This document shows, in pieces, positions 16,500 through 26,193 of a stretch of 64,000 bases of DNA; position 1 is the first letter of the stretch; each line of letters opens with the position of its first letter. This DNA comes from Halovulum dunhuangense. Lineage in GTDB: Bacteria > Pseudomonadota > Alphaproteobacteria > Rhodobacterales > Rhodobacteraceae. Where the stretch lies: contig NZ_JABFBC010000002.1 of the NCBI RefSeq assembly GCF_013093415.1, forward strand, positions 1 through 64,000. The letters are read 5' to 3'. Both the position numbers and the translations under genes were made by a program. Below the pieces are notes generated by a model. It was not told where the DNA came from and made no database searches. It worked only from the letters and a program-made list of their open reading frames with translations.

Positions 16500-18674
16500 A
16501 TGACCGCAGAACTCGCCGCCACCCGCCCCGATCCGCGCAGCCGCCCCAAGCTCGAGGGCGGGCGCAGGCTCGTGATGAAATCCGAATTCCAGCCCGCCGG
16601 CGACCAGCCCACCGCCATCGCCGAACTGGTCGAGGGCGTGCTGTCGGGCGAACAGAACCAGGTGCTGCTGGGCGCCACGGGAACCGGCAAGACCTTCACC
16701 ATGGCCAAGGTGATCGAGGCGACCCAGCGCCCCGCGATCATCCTTGCCCCCAACAAGACACTGGCGGCCCAGCTTTACGGCGAGTTCAAGGGCTTCTTCC
16801 CCGACAACGCGGTGGAATACTTCGTCAGCTACTACGACTACTACCAGCCCGAGGCCTATGTGCCGCGCTCGGACACCTATATCGAGAAGGAATCGCAGAT
16901 CAACGAACAGATCGACCGGATGCGCCACTCGGCCACCCGGGCGCTGCTGGAACGCGACGACGTCATCATCGTGGCGTCCGTTTCCTGCATCTACGGCATC
17001 GGCTCGGTCGAAACCTATGGCGCCATGACCCAGGACCTGATCGTGGGCAGCAGCTACGACCAGCGCAAGGTGATCGCCGATCTGGTGGCGCAGCAGTACC
17101 GCCGCAACGACCAGGCCTTCCAGCGCGGCAGCTTCCGCGTGCGCGGCGACAGCCTGGAGATCTGGCCCGCCCACCTCGAGGATCGCGCCTGGCGCTTTTC
17201 GTTCTTCGGCGAAGAGCTCGAGGCGATCGCCGAGTTCGACCCCCTGACCGGGCAGCGCAGCGACACGCTGGAAAAGGTGCGCATCTACGCCAACTCGCAC
17301 TACGTCACGCCCCGCCCGACGATGCAGCAGGCGATCAAGGGCATCAAGGCCGAGCTTGCCAAGCGCCTCGACCAGCTTGTGGGCGAGGGCAAGCTCCTCG
17401 AGGCGCAGCGGCTGGAGCAGCGCACCAATTTCGATCTGGAAATGCTGGAGGCGACTGGCGTCTGCAACGGGATCGAGAACTATTCGCGCTACCTGACGGG
17501 GCGCGCCCCCGGCGAACCGCCCCCCACGCTGTTCGAATACATCCCCGACAACGCCATCGTGTTCGCGGATGAGTCCCACGTCAGCGTGCCGCAGATCGGC
17601 GGCATGTACCGTGGCGACTACCGGCGCAAGTTCACCCTGGCCGAACACGGCTTCCGCCTGCCGTCCTGCATGGACAACCGCCCGCTCAAGTTCGAGGAAT
17701 GGGACGCGATGCGCCCGCAATCGGTCTTCGTCTCCGCGACCCCGGCCGCGTGGGAAATGGAACAGACTGGGGGCGTGTTCACCGAACAGGTGATCCGGCC
17801 CACCGGCCTTCTGGATCCGGTGGTCGAGATCCGGCCCGTGGAAACCCAGGTGGACGACCTTCTGGACGAGATCCGCAAGGTCGCCCTCAAGGGCTACCGC
17901 GTGCTCTGCACCACGCTGACGAAACGCATGGCCGAGGATCTGACCGAATACCTGCACGAACAGGGCATCCGCGTGCGCTACATGCATTCGGACATCGACA
18001 CGATCGAACGGATCGAGATCCTGCGCGACCTGCGGCTCGGCGCCTTCGACGTGCTGATCGGCATCAACCTGCTGCGTGAGGGGCTCGACATCCCCGAATG
18101 CGGGCTGGTGGCCATCCTGGACGCCGACAAGGAGGGTTTCCTGCGCTCGGAAACCTCGCTGATCCAGACCATCGGCCGCGCCGCGCGCAACGTCGATGGC
18201 CGCGTCATCATGTATGCCGACCGCATCACCGGCAGCATGGAACGTGCGCTCCGCGAGACCGAGCGCCGGCGCGAGAAGCAGATCGCCTACAACCAGGAAC
18301 ACGGCATCACGCCGCAGACCGTGAAGAAGAACGTCGAGGACGTGCTGGCCGGCCTCTACCAGGGCGACACCGACATGGCGCGGGTGACGGCGAAGATCGA
18401 CAAGCCCATGGTCGGCGCGAACCTGGCAGCCCATCTCGACGCGCTGCGCAAGGACATGATGAAGGCCGCCGAGAACCTGGAATTCGAGGAAGCTGCGCGC
18501 CTCCGCGACGAGGTCAAGCGGCTGGAGCAGGTGGACCTGCTGGTCCATGACGACCCGCTCGCCCGGCAGTCGGCGGTGGAGGAGGCGGTGGATCAGGCCC
18601 GCAAGGCCGAGGGGCGGAGCACGGCCGGGCGCCCGGGCCAGCGCGGGGGGAACGTGAAGCGGCGGAAGCGGTGA
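16500..18674 (+). CDS. uvrB: Excinuclease ABC subunit B
   Basis: This 724-residue nucleotide-excision-repair helicase-like protein loads onto damage with UvrA and recruits UvrC. It has Walker A GATGTGKT (58-65), the damage-probing beta-hairpin region [12 protein letters not shown], helicase motifs ADESH, VSATP and QTIGRAARN, and the C-terminal UVR/coiled-coil motif ([16 protein letters not shown]) that binds UvrC. The ATG at 16500 follows GAGAGG; an in-frame ATG at 16476 would add 8 residues. I found no alphaproteobacterial LexA box (GAAC-N7-GAAC) in the leader. The AT-rich HNH island begins right after its stop. Confidence 0.97.
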   Translation: MTAELAATRPDPRSRPKLEGGRRLVMKSEFQPAGDQPTAIAELVEGVLSGEQNQVLLGATGTGKTFTMAKVIEATQRPAIILAPNKTLAAQLYGEFKGFFPDNAVEYFVSYYDYYQPEAYVPRSDTYIEKESQINEQIDRMRHSATRALLERDDVIIVASVSCIYGIGSVETYGAMTQDLIVGSSYDQRKVIADLVAQQYRRNDQAFQRGSFRVRGDSLEIWPAHLEDRAWRFSFFGEELEAIAEFDPLTGQRSDTLEKVRIYANSHYVTPRPTMQQAIKGIKAELAKRLDQLVGEGKLLEAQRLEQRTNFDLEMLEATGVCNGIENYSRYLTGRAPGEPPPTLFEYIPDNAIVFADESHVSVPQIGGMYRGDYRRKFTLAEHGFRLPSCMDNRPLKFEEWDAMRPQSVFVSATPAAWEMEQTGGVFTEQVIRPTGLLDPVVEIRPVETQVDDLLDEIRKVALKGYRVLCTTLTKRMAEDLTEYLHEQGIRVRYMHSDIDTIERIEILRDLRLGAFDVLIGINLLREGLDIPECGLVAILDADKEGFLRSETSLIQTIGRAARNVDGRVIMYADRITGSMERALRETERRREKQIAYNQEHGITPQTVKKNVEDVLAGLYQGDTDMARVTAKIDKPMVGANLAAHLDALRKDMMKAAENLEFEEAARLRDEVKRLEQVDLLVHDDPLARQSAVEEAVDQARKAEGRSTAGRPGQRGGNVKRRKR

Positions 18675-19580
18675 TTAGTTAATAACTTTTTGGGTATTCC
18701 ATATGAGTCCACGAAAGAGCCTACGCGGCACCAATATTGAAGCTGATGTTCTATGGGAGTCCAAGCGCAGGTGCGCTGTATGTTTTTCTCTTTATGGAAT
18801 TTTAGATGTAAAAAAAGGACAAATTGCGCACATAAACAAAGACAGAAATGACAATAGAATTGAAAATCTTGTTTTTTTATGCTTTGATCATCATGATCAA
18901 TACGACAGCGTAACATCGCAAAGCAAGAATTTCACAAAGATTGAAATGAAGCGCTATCGCGATGAGCTCTTGATCGCGTGCAGACAGGGTCTTGTCACAA
19001 GCAGGTTTGAGGCAGGAGGAAACCTGCCCGCCATCCGAACAGGCCTATTCGCCCGACGCTCGAGTCTTGATGGCGGGTCGGTTATCTCGATAACAAAAAC
19101 AAGAAAGAACTGGGATGGTAGGTCCGTTTTCCAGGTTATTGGAGAAGCTTATACAGGTATCTCCAGAATTGGAGGGCCAAACATGGGATTTATTGGATTC
19201 GAAACAACTGAAAATTCAAGTAGTCTTATAGAGTTTTATGACGGAAATTACAGCTTGCTTATCGGCGCAACCGGGAAAGGTATATTGGTCGAAGAAGAAG
19301 GTGAGTTTGGCTATCACGGCGTAGGAGTGCATTTTTTTGGAGAGTATGAGAGGGTCACGTCACCTTTTCTTCGTATGCGATGGTGGTCTAGATCGCTTTT
19401 CGTGAGCCACTTTCGCAGAGGGAAATGGCCAGATCAATAAATAGAAAATTTCTTATTATGAATTTTATCAAATAATTTTGGATAATATATTTTAATCAAA
19501 AAATAATTTATATCTCTTTAAATAAAATTACGATCAATAATTTTTCTATTTTAATTCAGATAAAATACAAGCGTTAGCCC
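18675..19580. other. AT-rich insertion between uvrB and the pyruvyl transferase gene
   Basis: From just after the uvrB stop to about 19580 the base composition changes abruptly from the strongly GC-rich surroundings to AT-rich. The part at 19441-19560 is almost only A and T. The codon use of the single gene inside (many AAA, ATT, TTT) is unlike its neighbours. This indicates recent horizontal acquisition. No integrase, tRNA or clear flanking direct repeat is visible. Confidence 0.85.
18703..19440 (+). CDS. HNH-type putative nuclease with unknown C-terminal domain
   Basis: This 245-residue protein has an N-terminal HNH-like zinc module: C24-x2-C27, the first histidine in GQIAHIN (H43), N55 in ENLVFLC, C60 and the last histidine in DHHDQYDS (H63/H64). 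The wider pattern GQIAH..KD..DN..ENL.FLC..HH..YDS.TSQ.KN recurs in a family of small bacterial HNH proteins of unknown role. Residues about 95-245 look beta-rich and match nothing I know; they may be a sensor or binding domain. It is the only gene of the AT-rich insert. A defence nuclease role is plausible but not shown. An AT-rich promoter (TTAGTTAATAAC) precedes it. Confidence 0.7.
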   Translation: MSPRKSLRGTNIEADVLWESKRRCAVCFSLYGILDVKKGQIAHINKDRNDNRIENLVFLCFDHHDQYDSVTSQSKNFTKIEMKRYRDELLIACRQGLVTSRFEAGGNLPAIRTGLFARRSSLDGGSVISITKTRKNWDGRSVFQVIGEAYTGISRIGGPNMGFIGFETTENSSSLIEFYDGNYSLLIGATGKGILVEEEGEFGYHGVGVHFFGEYERVTSPFLRMRWWSRSLFVSHFRRGKWPDQ

Positions 19581-19696
19581 AGACACCGCCCGACTCTCGG
19601 ACGCCACCGGCGCCACACTACCTAATCCTTCCCTTCCCCCCCGATCTGTGGTCCGGTCCCGACACCTAGTCCGAGCCAATTTCCCCGGAGCCGCCC
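19441..19696. other. AT-rich non-coding tail of the insert
   Basis: These 256 nt have no coding frame of note. Up to about 19560 they are very AT-rich with runs of A and T. After about 19580 the sequence returns to GC-rich and leads to the ribosome site of the next gene. A promoter-like AGATAAAATAC lies near 19558-19568. I see no repeat pair marking an insertion end. Confidence 0.5.
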
Positions 19697-20860
19697 TTGA
19701 CCACCGTTGCCCTCATCCATTTCAACCATGTGCTGATCGACGGAAAGGTCGGCTGGCCCGACCCCGGCACCACCGACGCCCGGCCGAATTACGGCGACAT
19801 GCTGGTCTGCGCGGCGATCCTGGGCCACCTCGCACCGGGGCTCAGAACCACGCGCACCGGCTTCGGGCGCAAGCTCACGACGCCCTGCGACTTCGCGCTG
19901 ATCCGGGGCTCGACCTATCTCAGCACCCGCTTCAACTACCGCGCGGCCATCGACACGCTCGACAGCATCGATGCGCCGCTCTCCATCGTGGGGCTGGGCG
20001 CGCAGGCGCCGACGCAGGATCCGCGCTTTCTGGACGACCATGCGGACGCGCGGGAGTTCGTCGCGAAGCTGGCCGAGAAGTCGAAATCCATCTCCGTGCG
20101 CGGCCCCTTCACCGCCGAGCTTCTCACCCGGCTGGGGGCCAGGGACATCCGCATCACCGGCTGCCCGTCGCTTTTCCATGGCGGCGGCATCCCCCAGGTC
20201 GCCCTGCCCGAGGCGCTGGGCTCGCCGCGCCAGCGGCTGGGCGTCTCGCTTCACACGGGCCTTCGGCGCACGATCTACTGCCGCGACCCCGAGGCGGTGC
20301 GCGCCCGCCACATCGAGGCGATGCGCTACACGATCGAGGCCGCATCGGAGGCCGCCTTTTTCGAGCAGGGCGTGAAATCGGAATTCGACGCGGCCGACAG
20401 CCGCCTGCCGATGGAGAGCCGCCTCGCGGCCGCGCGACAGGTGCTCGACCGGATCGGCGGCGCGGATGCGCTGCGCCCCGAGGATCTGGTCACGCACATG
20501 GTCAGCGTGCGCGGCGTCGGGGACTGGCTCGACCGTGCAGGCCGGATGGACGCCGTGCTGGGCTTCCGGTTCCACGGCAACATGGCGGCGCTGCTGCAAT
20601 CGGTGCCCTGTTTCTACTGGACCTACGACTCGCGGCTGCGGGAGTTCTGCGACCTCTATAACCTGCCCTGGCAGGATGCGGCCGAGCAGTGGCGCGATCC
20701 GGTGCGCGCCATTCTCGACCATGACTGGGACGCCGCGAACGCGGCTTTCCGGCATTGCTACGCCGAGCTGCACGCCTTCTACGACGAAAACGGCGTGCCG
20801 CACCGGCTGTCGCCCCCGGCCCAGATTCCGGCCCGGATTCCGGCCATCAGGCCTGCTTGA
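19697..20860 (+). CDS. Polysaccharide pyruvyl transferase family protein
   Basis: This 387-residue protein of the polysaccharide pyruvyl transferase superfamily (GT-B-like fold) adds ketal pyruvate to surface polysaccharides or acts in related cell-wall steps. Support comes from the N-terminal NYGDMLVCAAIL segment, the central ISVRGPFTAELL and ITGCPSLFH motifs, and LGFRFHGNMAALLQSVPCF near the C-terminus. The start is a TTG with GGAG 6 nt upstream. It ends inside the 3' end of the convergent gene (14-nt overlap). The acceptor polysaccharide is unknown, and no polysaccharide cluster adjoins it. Confidence 0.8.
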   Translation: MTTVALIHFNHVLIDGKVGWPDPGTTDARPNYGDMLVCAAILGHLAPGLRTTRTGFGRKLTTPCDFALIRGSTYLSTRFNYRAAIDTLDSIDAPLSIVGLGAQAPTQDPRFLDDHADAREFVAKLAEKSKSISVRGPFTAELLTRLGARDIRITGCPSLFHGGGIPQVALPEALGSPRQRLGVSLHTGLRRTIYCRDPEAVRARHIEAMRYTIEAASEAAFFEQGVKSEFDAADSRLPMESRLAAARQVLDRIGGADALRPEDLVTHMVSVRGVGDWLDRAGRMDAVLGFRFHGNMAALLQSVPCFYWTYDSRLREFCDLYNLPWQDAAEQWRDPVRAILDHDWDAANAAFRHCYAELHAFYDENGVPHRLSPPAQIPARIPAIRPA

Positions 20861-21101
20861 CCAGCCGGATCACCACCAGCACGATCACCGCGCCCAGCGT
20901 CGCGTGGATGATCGAGGCGATCACGCCGCCGCCGAAGCCCAGCCCGATCCCCGGCAGTACCAGCCCGGCGACAAAGGCGCCGATGATCCCCATCACCATG
21001 TTGCCAAGGATGCCGAAGCCGCCGCCCTTGACGATCAGCCCGGCCAGCCAGCCGGCGATGGCGCCGATGATCAGCGTGGCGATCAGACCTCCGATGCCCA
21101 T
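20847..21101 (-). CDS. GlsB/YeaQ/YmgE family small membrane protein
   Basis: This 84-residue, glycine-rich membrane protein has three hydrophobic segments and the family repeat GAIAGWLAGLIVKGGGFGILGN, typical of transglycosylase-associated GlsB/YeaQ/YmgE stress-response proteins. Their biochemical role is unknown. CAGGAGGG precedes the ATG at 21101. The gene overlaps the end of the convergent pyruvyl transferase gene. Confidence 0.9.
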   Translation of the reverse strand: MGIGGLIATLIIGAIAGWLAGLIVKGGGFGILGNMVMGIIGAFVAGLVLPGIGLGFGGGVIASIIHATLGAVIVLVVIRLVKQA

Positions 21102-21164
21102 GTGTCCCTCCTGCATCTGGCATTCGTCACGACCCTACCCGCAGACGGCGCAAGGTGCCAGCCT

Positions 21165-21485
21165 TCAGCCGATGACATGGACCACGTCCACCATCACCGG
21201 CTCGAAACTGCGGCAAAGCGCGGTGAATTCCCGGTTGTAGGCCCGCATCCGCGATGAGCGGAGCATCGCCAGGAAGTCCTCCCGGCGGTTCCATTGTGAG
21301 TAGTTGACGATCCGTGTCTGCGCGTCGTTCGCATGCAGCGCCACGGAGATGAACCCCGGCTGGTGGCGGATGAAGGTATCGTACGCCTCCTTCAACCGGT
21401 CGAGCAGGTCCTCGCAGGTGCCTGGGCTGACCTCGAAGGTGGTGATGACCGTCTGCTGCCCGGGGCCCTCTTTGATGGTCGGCAT
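21165..21485 (-). CDS. Antibiotic biosynthesis monooxygenase (ABM) domain protein
   Basis: This 106-residue protein is a single dimeric ferredoxin-like ABM domain, with an N-terminal strand TVITTFEVSPGT, the helix DLLDRLKEAYDTFIRHQPGFISVALHA and the NYSQWNRREDFLAML segment. Such proteins act as small cofactor-free monooxygenases or haem-related enzymes, or have no known role. GAGGGGGGA precedes the ATG. Divergent from the flavin-type gene at 21564. Confidence 0.85.
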   Translation of the reverse strand: MPTIKEGPGQQTVITTFEVSPGTCEDLLDRLKEAYDTFIRHQPGFISVALHANDAQTRIVNYSQWNRREDFLAMLRSSRMRAYNREFTALCRSFEPVMVDVVHVIG

Positions 21486-21563
21486 GGCAAATCCCCCCTC
21501 GTGGCGCAGCGTAGCACGAAGCCCGGGCTGGCGGCGAGCGTGGCGCGCGCCTATCCTCTGGCC

Positions 21564-22064
21564 ATGAGCGACCCGAGGGATCCGTTCCGCCCCGCCGATG
21601 ACGAGGCCCGCGCGCTTGCCGCGCGGCTGCTGGCGGTGTGCGACCACGCGGCGCTGGGCGTGATCGACGCCGCGACAGGCGCCCCCTTCGTCACCCGCAT
21701 CGCCTTCTGCCCGGCCGATGACGGCACGCCGATGACCCTTGTATCGGACCTCGCCCCGCATACGGCGGCGCTGCATGCCAACCCGGCCGCCTCCCTTCTG
21801 CTGGCCTCCGACCCCGGCAAGGGCGATCCGCTGACCCATCCCCGCCTGACGCTCCAGGTGCGCGCGCGTTTCGTCGGCAGGACCGAGCCCGGGCATCCCG
21901 CCCTGCGGGCGCAGTTCCTGGCAAGGCGACCCAAGGCGGGGCTCTACATCGATTTCGGGGATTTTCACCTGGTCCGCCTCGCCGTTCACGAGGCGCATCT
22001 CAATGGCGGTTTCGGCAAGGCCTACCGCCTGGCGCCGTCCGATCTGGGGCTCGCCGGGCCATGA
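21564..22064 (+). CDS. HugZ / pyridoxamine-phosphate-oxidase-like protein
   Basis: This 166-residue protein has the split-barrel flavin-binding fold of the HugZ/PNPOx-like family: the N-terminal helix EARALAARLLAVCDHAALGVIDAATG, then strands with FVTRIAF and MTLVSDLAPHTAALHANPAASLLL. Relatives degrade haem or bind FMN or F420. GLYIDFGDFHLVRLAVHEAHLNGGF is the C-terminal HugZ-type segment. It overlaps the next gene by ATGA, so they are coupled. Confidence 0.82.
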   Translation: MSDPRDPFRPADDEARALAARLLAVCDHAALGVIDAATGAPFVTRIAFCPADDGTPMTLVSDLAPHTAALHANPAASLLLASDPGKGDPLTHPRLTLQVRARFVGRTEPGHPALRAQFLARRPKAGLYIDFGDFHLVRLAVHEAHLNGGFGKAYRLAPSDLGLAGP

Positions 22065-22882
22065 CCCTGCGGGTGCGCGCGGCACTGATCGCGATGCTGG
22101 CGCTTCCGGCCGCCGCCCATGCCCAGACCCCGGCGCAGATCGACTGGCATCCCGATGCCGCCCGTGTCTGCCTGCTCGACCCCGGCGATCCGCCCGAAAC
22201 CGCGGCCCAGCGCACCGCGCGGGCGCTTCTTGACGCGCTGCCGCCCGATCTGCCGCTTCGCGACCTGCTGGCGGCCCCGGGCATCGCGCTCTGCATCGAC
22301 GACCGCCCCAGCGAGGCGCGCGGCGCCTTTATCCCCGAGGCGGGGCTTGTCACGCTCTCGGCCGGGCTCTCCCGCCCCGCGATGCTGGCGATCCTGCTCC
22401 ACGAGTTGCGCCACATCGACCAGATCGCGCGCGGCTTCTGCCCGGGCCTTGATCTCGCCATGCGGGATTACGCCCAGGCCACCATGGTGATGGAGGCCGA
22501 CGCCCAGGCCATCGCCACGCTGCTGGCCTGGCGGCTGCGCGAGGGCGGTGCGCCCGACGCCTGGTCGGCGCTCGAGACCATGCCCGAGACCGCCGACATC
22601 GCCCGCGCCTTCGCGGCGGCGATCGGGGACGGCGCCGACATCGCCGGCGCGACCGCCGCGGCCTTCGACCAGTGGTTCGGCTCCGCGAACCGCATCGACG
22701 CCTACTACCTGTCCAGTTGCAGCGCCTATCTCGACGCGCTCGACGCCGGCCACCTGCTGCCGTCCTACGGCGCGCTGTCTGCGGACCGGCTGACGGGCCT
22801 CTGCGTTCTGCCCGACGGCCGCCCCTACCCCTGCACCGGGCCGCAGCCTGCCGTCACGACGGATGGTCCGCGCGCACCCTGA
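22061..22882 (+). CDS. Secreted HExxH putative metallopeptidase
   Basis: This 273-residue protein has a signal peptide (residues 1-21, ending AHAQ) and a zinc-peptidase-like HELRH motif in ILLHELRHIDQ near residue 112. A downstream EADAQAIA could supply the third zinc ligand. It resembles an alphaproteobacterial family of putative metallopeptidases of unknown function (DUF6782 is my best guess). It is coupled to the HugZ-like gene by a 4-nt overlap. Its 3' end overlaps that of the convergent beta-helix gene by 29 nt. Confidence 0.7.
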   Translation: MTLRVRAALIAMLALPAAAHAQTPAQIDWHPDAARVCLLDPGDPPETAAQRTARALLDALPPDLPLRDLLAAPGIALCIDDRPSEARGAFIPEAGLVTLSAGLSRPAMLAILLHELRHIDQIARGFCPGLDLAMRDYAQATMVMEADAQAIATLLAWRLREGGAPDAWSALETMPETADIARAFAAAIGDGADIAGATAAAFDQWFGSANRIDAYYLSSCSAYLDALDAGHLLPSYGALSADRLTGLCVLPDGRPYPCTGPQPAVTTDGPRAP

Positions 22883-25145
22883 CCTGCACCGTGCCGCGCA
22901 CCGCCGTCGGGAACACCACCGTGACCGACTGGCCGCCAGCCCCGGTCGCGGGCAGCACATGGGGCATCGCCGCCTGCACCGCCCCGCCCGAACTCAGCAG
23001 CGGGCCATGCGCCGTGACGCCGTCCACCCCCAGCGCGCGACACCCGAAGGGCAGCTTCCCCGAGGCATCGACCGTCCAGCTGGTGGCCGCGCTGCCCCGG
23101 CTCGCCTCGATCAGCGCGGGCGACTGGCTGTGATGGGCCACCTCGCCATAGGTGTTGCCGCTGAACACGACCGCCTTCGTCTGGCTCATGTCGAAACCGC
23201 CAAGCGAGGTGTCCACCGCCTCCACCCGGTCGATCACCGACCCGCCGAACAGCTGGAAACTGTTGCCGATGACGGTGACCCCCTCCAGCCGGTGCGACCC
23301 GATCGGCGACCACACGAGAAAACGGAACCAGTCCGGCACCTGCGTCGCGGTGAAGATGTTGCCGATGATCGTCACCTGCCCGAAGGCGGAACTGTTGGCG
23401 CTGGCCGCGCCCGCCTGGTGCTCGTTGGTGAACTCGATGAACTGGGTGTCGATGTAGTTGCCGGTGATCGTGGTCTTGGACTTCTTGTCGGTCAGCACCA
23501 GCCCCGCCGTCCGCTCGCCCGGATCGGCCGGATCCAGCTGCCAGAAGTGGTTGCCCAGGATCAGGTTGCCATTGCCCGACAGCACCCCCCAGTGGCGGAA
23601 GTTGATGCCACGGTTGTTGCGGATCTTGGCGTCGTTCTTGTTGGTGTTGAAGCCCACGCTCCGCCGGTCCTGCACCAGCTCGTCCGCGTCCGAGGCGATC
23701 ATCTCGCAGCTCTCGATGGTCAGCCCCTGGCAGGCCTCCCCGTGCGATGTGATGCCCCGCATGCCCGTCTGCATGAACCAGCAGTTGCGGAACGCCCACC
23801 AGGTGCCCAGGTCCGACATCAGGATCCCGCAGGCCTCCTTGGCGCCCTCGAACTGCACGCCCTCCAGCGTCAGGCGGTTGATCCGCTGGAACCCCGAGAA
23901 ATCCAGCAGGTACTTGAACCGGGTGAAGGTATAGGCCTGCCGCCCGGCGGCCCGGCACAGCGGCTGGCTCAGCGTCAGCGTGCCCGCCGCCACGTCGCGC
24001 GAGCGGACATAGACCTCGCGCCCGACCCCGAACCCCTCGACCAGCGAGCCGACCGCGATGGCGCCCACATCGGTCACGTCGGTCAGCCGCAGCGGATCGG
24101 CGGCGGCATAGCTGGCCGTGGCGCCGACCACGTCCGGGGTCCAGGCCGGGCCCGGCTCTGCCAGGATATGCCCGTTGCGGATGACCCGCCGGACCGCACT
24201 GAAGGTGGAGTTGTTCACCGCCGCCGCCACGTCGATCGGCCCGGTCAGGTTGATCGTGCGCCCGCACAGGTCCAGCGTGTCGTGGTCGGTGAAGTTGAAC
24301 AGCGCCTGAAGCGCCTTCTTCAGCGCCAGCGTCTCGTCGCCGAACGCGTCCAGATAGGCCGCGTAGTCGAAGTTCCCGCGCAACACCAGCCGGCGGTTCT
24401 CGGGCTGCACCACCGTCCCCTCGAAGCGCATGGGCGAGGTCATGGTAACGTTGCGGTCGATCAGGTAGCTGCCCTTCGGCACGATCACCACCCGCCCCGC
24501 GGCGGCCGCATCCGCGGTCTCGAAGGCGGTCGCGTCATTGGTGATGCCGTCGCCGCGCGCACCGTAATCCATCACGTCCACCGCATCGATCATCTTGCGG
24601 TGAAACACCGAGGTGACGTCCTCGACCCGGATCGACTCGATGCGCAGCACGCTGCCGCTGCCGCCCGAGATGTTCAGCCCGAAATGACCGAAGACGGGCG
24701 CCGTGCCCCAGACCATGTCCACGCCGGTCCGATGGCCCGAGCCGACGATCGCGCGCACCGTGACGACCCGGCCGTAATCCGATACCGCCTCCACCGGCCC
24801 CAGCAGCGGCACGGATGTCACCGCGACCCCGTTCGCGTCGCCTGCAAAGGCCGCGATCCGCACCTGCGGCGAGGGGCCTGCGATCAGCTTCACCCGGGCA
24901 GCGATCTCCAGATAGGTGCCGGGCAGGATCGGCGTCTCGCCCATGTGGCGCAGCCGCTGGGGATTGGCCGCCGTCACGATCTCCAGGCAATCGCCGAAAT
25001 CGGGATCGCTCGCGACCAGGCTGCCCGACGGATCGGTCGCATAGGTCGGGCTGCCGGTGGTGCCGTCGCCGCTGGACCACAGATGCAGCCCCTCGACGAA
25101 ATCCGGCGGCATCAGGTCAAGCCCGTCTGTGATGGCCATGTTCAT
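22854..25145 (-). CDS. Large right-handed beta-helix protein, pectate lyase/GH28-related
   Basis: This 763-residue protein has an N-terminal jelly-roll-like region (about 1-175), then the pectate-lyase-superfamily opening VMDYGARGDGITNDATAFE (near 190-210) and a long parallel beta-helix rich in N-x-x-I/V-x-G-N turns (GNHFW, GNYID, GNIF, GNSF, GNTYG) to about residue 700. There is no signal peptide. Such folds occur in polysaccharide lyases, exopolysaccharide depolymerases and phage tail spikes. AAAGGAC precedes the chosen ATG. It is encoded alone, convergent with the HExxH gene. The catalytic activity is not readable from motifs. Confidence 0.75.
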   Translation of the reverse strand: MNMAITDGLDLMPPDFVEGLHLWSSGDGTTGSPTYATDPSGSLVASDPDFGDCLEIVTAANPQRLRHMGETPILPGTYLEIAARVKLIAGPSPQVRIAAFAGDANGVAVTSVPLLGPVEAVSDYGRVVTVRAIVGSGHRTGVDMVWGTAPVFGHFGLNISGGSGSVLRIESIRVEDVTSVFHRKMIDAVDVMDYGARGDGITNDATAFETADAAAAGRVVIVPKGSYLIDRNVTMTSPMRFEGTVVQPENRRLVLRGNFDYAAYLDAFGDETLALKKALQALFNFTDHDTLDLCGRTINLTGPIDVAAAVNNSTFSAVRRVIRNGHILAEPGPAWTPDVVGATASYAAADPLRLTDVTDVGAIAVGSLVEGFGVGREVYVRSRDVAAGTLTLSQPLCRAAGRQAYTFTRFKYLLDFSGFQRINRLTLEGVQFEGAKEACGILMSDLGTWWAFRNCWFMQTGMRGITSHGEACQGLTIESCEMIASDADELVQDRRSVGFNTNKNDAKIRNNRGINFRHWGVLSGNGNLILGNHFWQLDPADPGERTAGLVLTDKKSKTTITGNYIDTQFIEFTNEHQAGAASANSSAFGQVTIIGNIFTATQVPDWFRFLVWSPIGSHRLEGVTVIGNSFQLFGGSVIDRVEAVDTSLGGFDMSQTKAVVFSGNTYGEVAHHSQSPALIEASRGSAATSWTVDASGKLPFGCRALGVDGVTAHGPLLSSGGAVQAAMPHVLPATGAGGQSVTVVFPTAVRGTVQVRVRADHPS

Positions 25146-25377
25146 GGAAGTGTCCTTTCGCTCACGCCGCGCATCGCTGCCCGCACCTTGGGAAAAAGGG
25201 GCGCGCCGGCGGGGAAACCTGTGTCTCGGGGGGGGGAAAGTGCGGTCCGGGCGGGAACCGCGACGGGGCCAAGTGTTAGCAGGATTTGGTCAATAAACGG
25301 TTAAGCACGGCCCGCAACTTGTGCCCGCCCCGCCCCGGCTGCTAGCGTCCGGCCAACTTCAGGGAACGGAGACGTCC

Positions 25378-26190
25378 ATGCGCAGCGCACCCCTCGTCAT
25401 GCTTCTGGCCAGCCTCGGCCTGCCGGCGCACGCCCAGTTCACGCCACCGCCCGATCCGTCGGCCCTGGCCGATGTGCTGACCGCGCTGACGGACGAGGAT
25501 GCGGCCGCGGCCGAGATCGCCACCCGCCTGTCCGCCTGCCTGCGCCCGCTCACCGAAAGATCGCCGGACCATGCGCCGGTGGTCTTCGCGGTGGATTTCG
25601 GGCCCGACGGGGCCCCGGGCGCGGCCGAGCTTGTGGAACCTGCCGCGGCGCTGGCCTCGCGGCAGCATCTTCGCCAGCTGATCCGGGCCGAGGCCGCAAT
25701 CCACGAATGCGCCCCGCTCGACCTTGCCGGCGATCCGGTGCGCGACGTGACGCTGGTGTTCCGCGCCGACGCCGACGGCATCGCGCTCGACGACGGCGAC
25801 ACGGCCCAGGCCGATGACGCCCCGATGACGCTCAGCCGCGAGGAACGCCGCCAGATCCAGATCCGCCTGCGGCTCGCGGGCCACGATGCGGGCAGCGCCG
25901 ATGGCGTGTTCGGCCCGCGCACCCGCAGCGCCATCGCCGCCTGGCAGACCGAACAGGGGCTGCTCGCCACGGGCCAGCTGACCACCGCGCAGGTGGGCCA
26001 GCTTCTCAACCAGACCAGCGATGCCTATGCCGAATGGGAACGCGAGCAACCGGCGCGCTCGGCGCCGGCGGCCAGCACCGGCGGCCAGCGTTTCTACCGC
26101 GACGCCGATGGCTGCCTGCGCTACGCGAACGGCCAGATCGTGCCCAACCGCTCGCTCAAATGCGACGTGAAGGGGATGTTCCGCTTCTAG
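25378..26190 (+). CDS. Secreted peptidoglycan-binding domain protein
   Basis: This 270-residue protein has a signal peptide (1-20, ending AHAQ), an uncharacterised domain (about 25-150) with two cysteines, and a PG_binding_1 domain near 160-215 (REERRQIQIRLRLAGHDAGSADGVFGPRTRSAIAAWQ). The C-terminal tail has two more cysteines. It probably sits in the periplasm bound to peptidoglycan. No catalytic domain is recognised. The upstream gap (25146-25377) holds only a G-rich stretch and a likely promoter. Confidence 0.8.
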   Translation: MRSAPLVMLLASLGLPAHAQFTPPPDPSALADVLTALTDEDAAAAEIATRLSACLRPLTERSPDHAPVVFAVDFGPDGAPGAAELVEPAAALASRQHLRQLIRAEAAIHECAPLDLAGDPVRDVTLVFRADADGIALDDGDTAQADDAPMTLSREERRQIQIRLRLAGHDAGSADGVFGPRTRSAIAAWQTEQGLLATGQLTTAQVGQLLNQTSDAYAEWEREQPARSAPAASTGGQRFYRDADGCLRYANGQIVPNRSLKCDVKGMFRF

Positions 26191-26193
26191 GGG

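Noticed and set aside
18675-19696. Attachment site or target duplication around the HNH insert
   Set aside because: Only weak similarity (AAGCG...TAG) exists between the two edges, which is too short to support.
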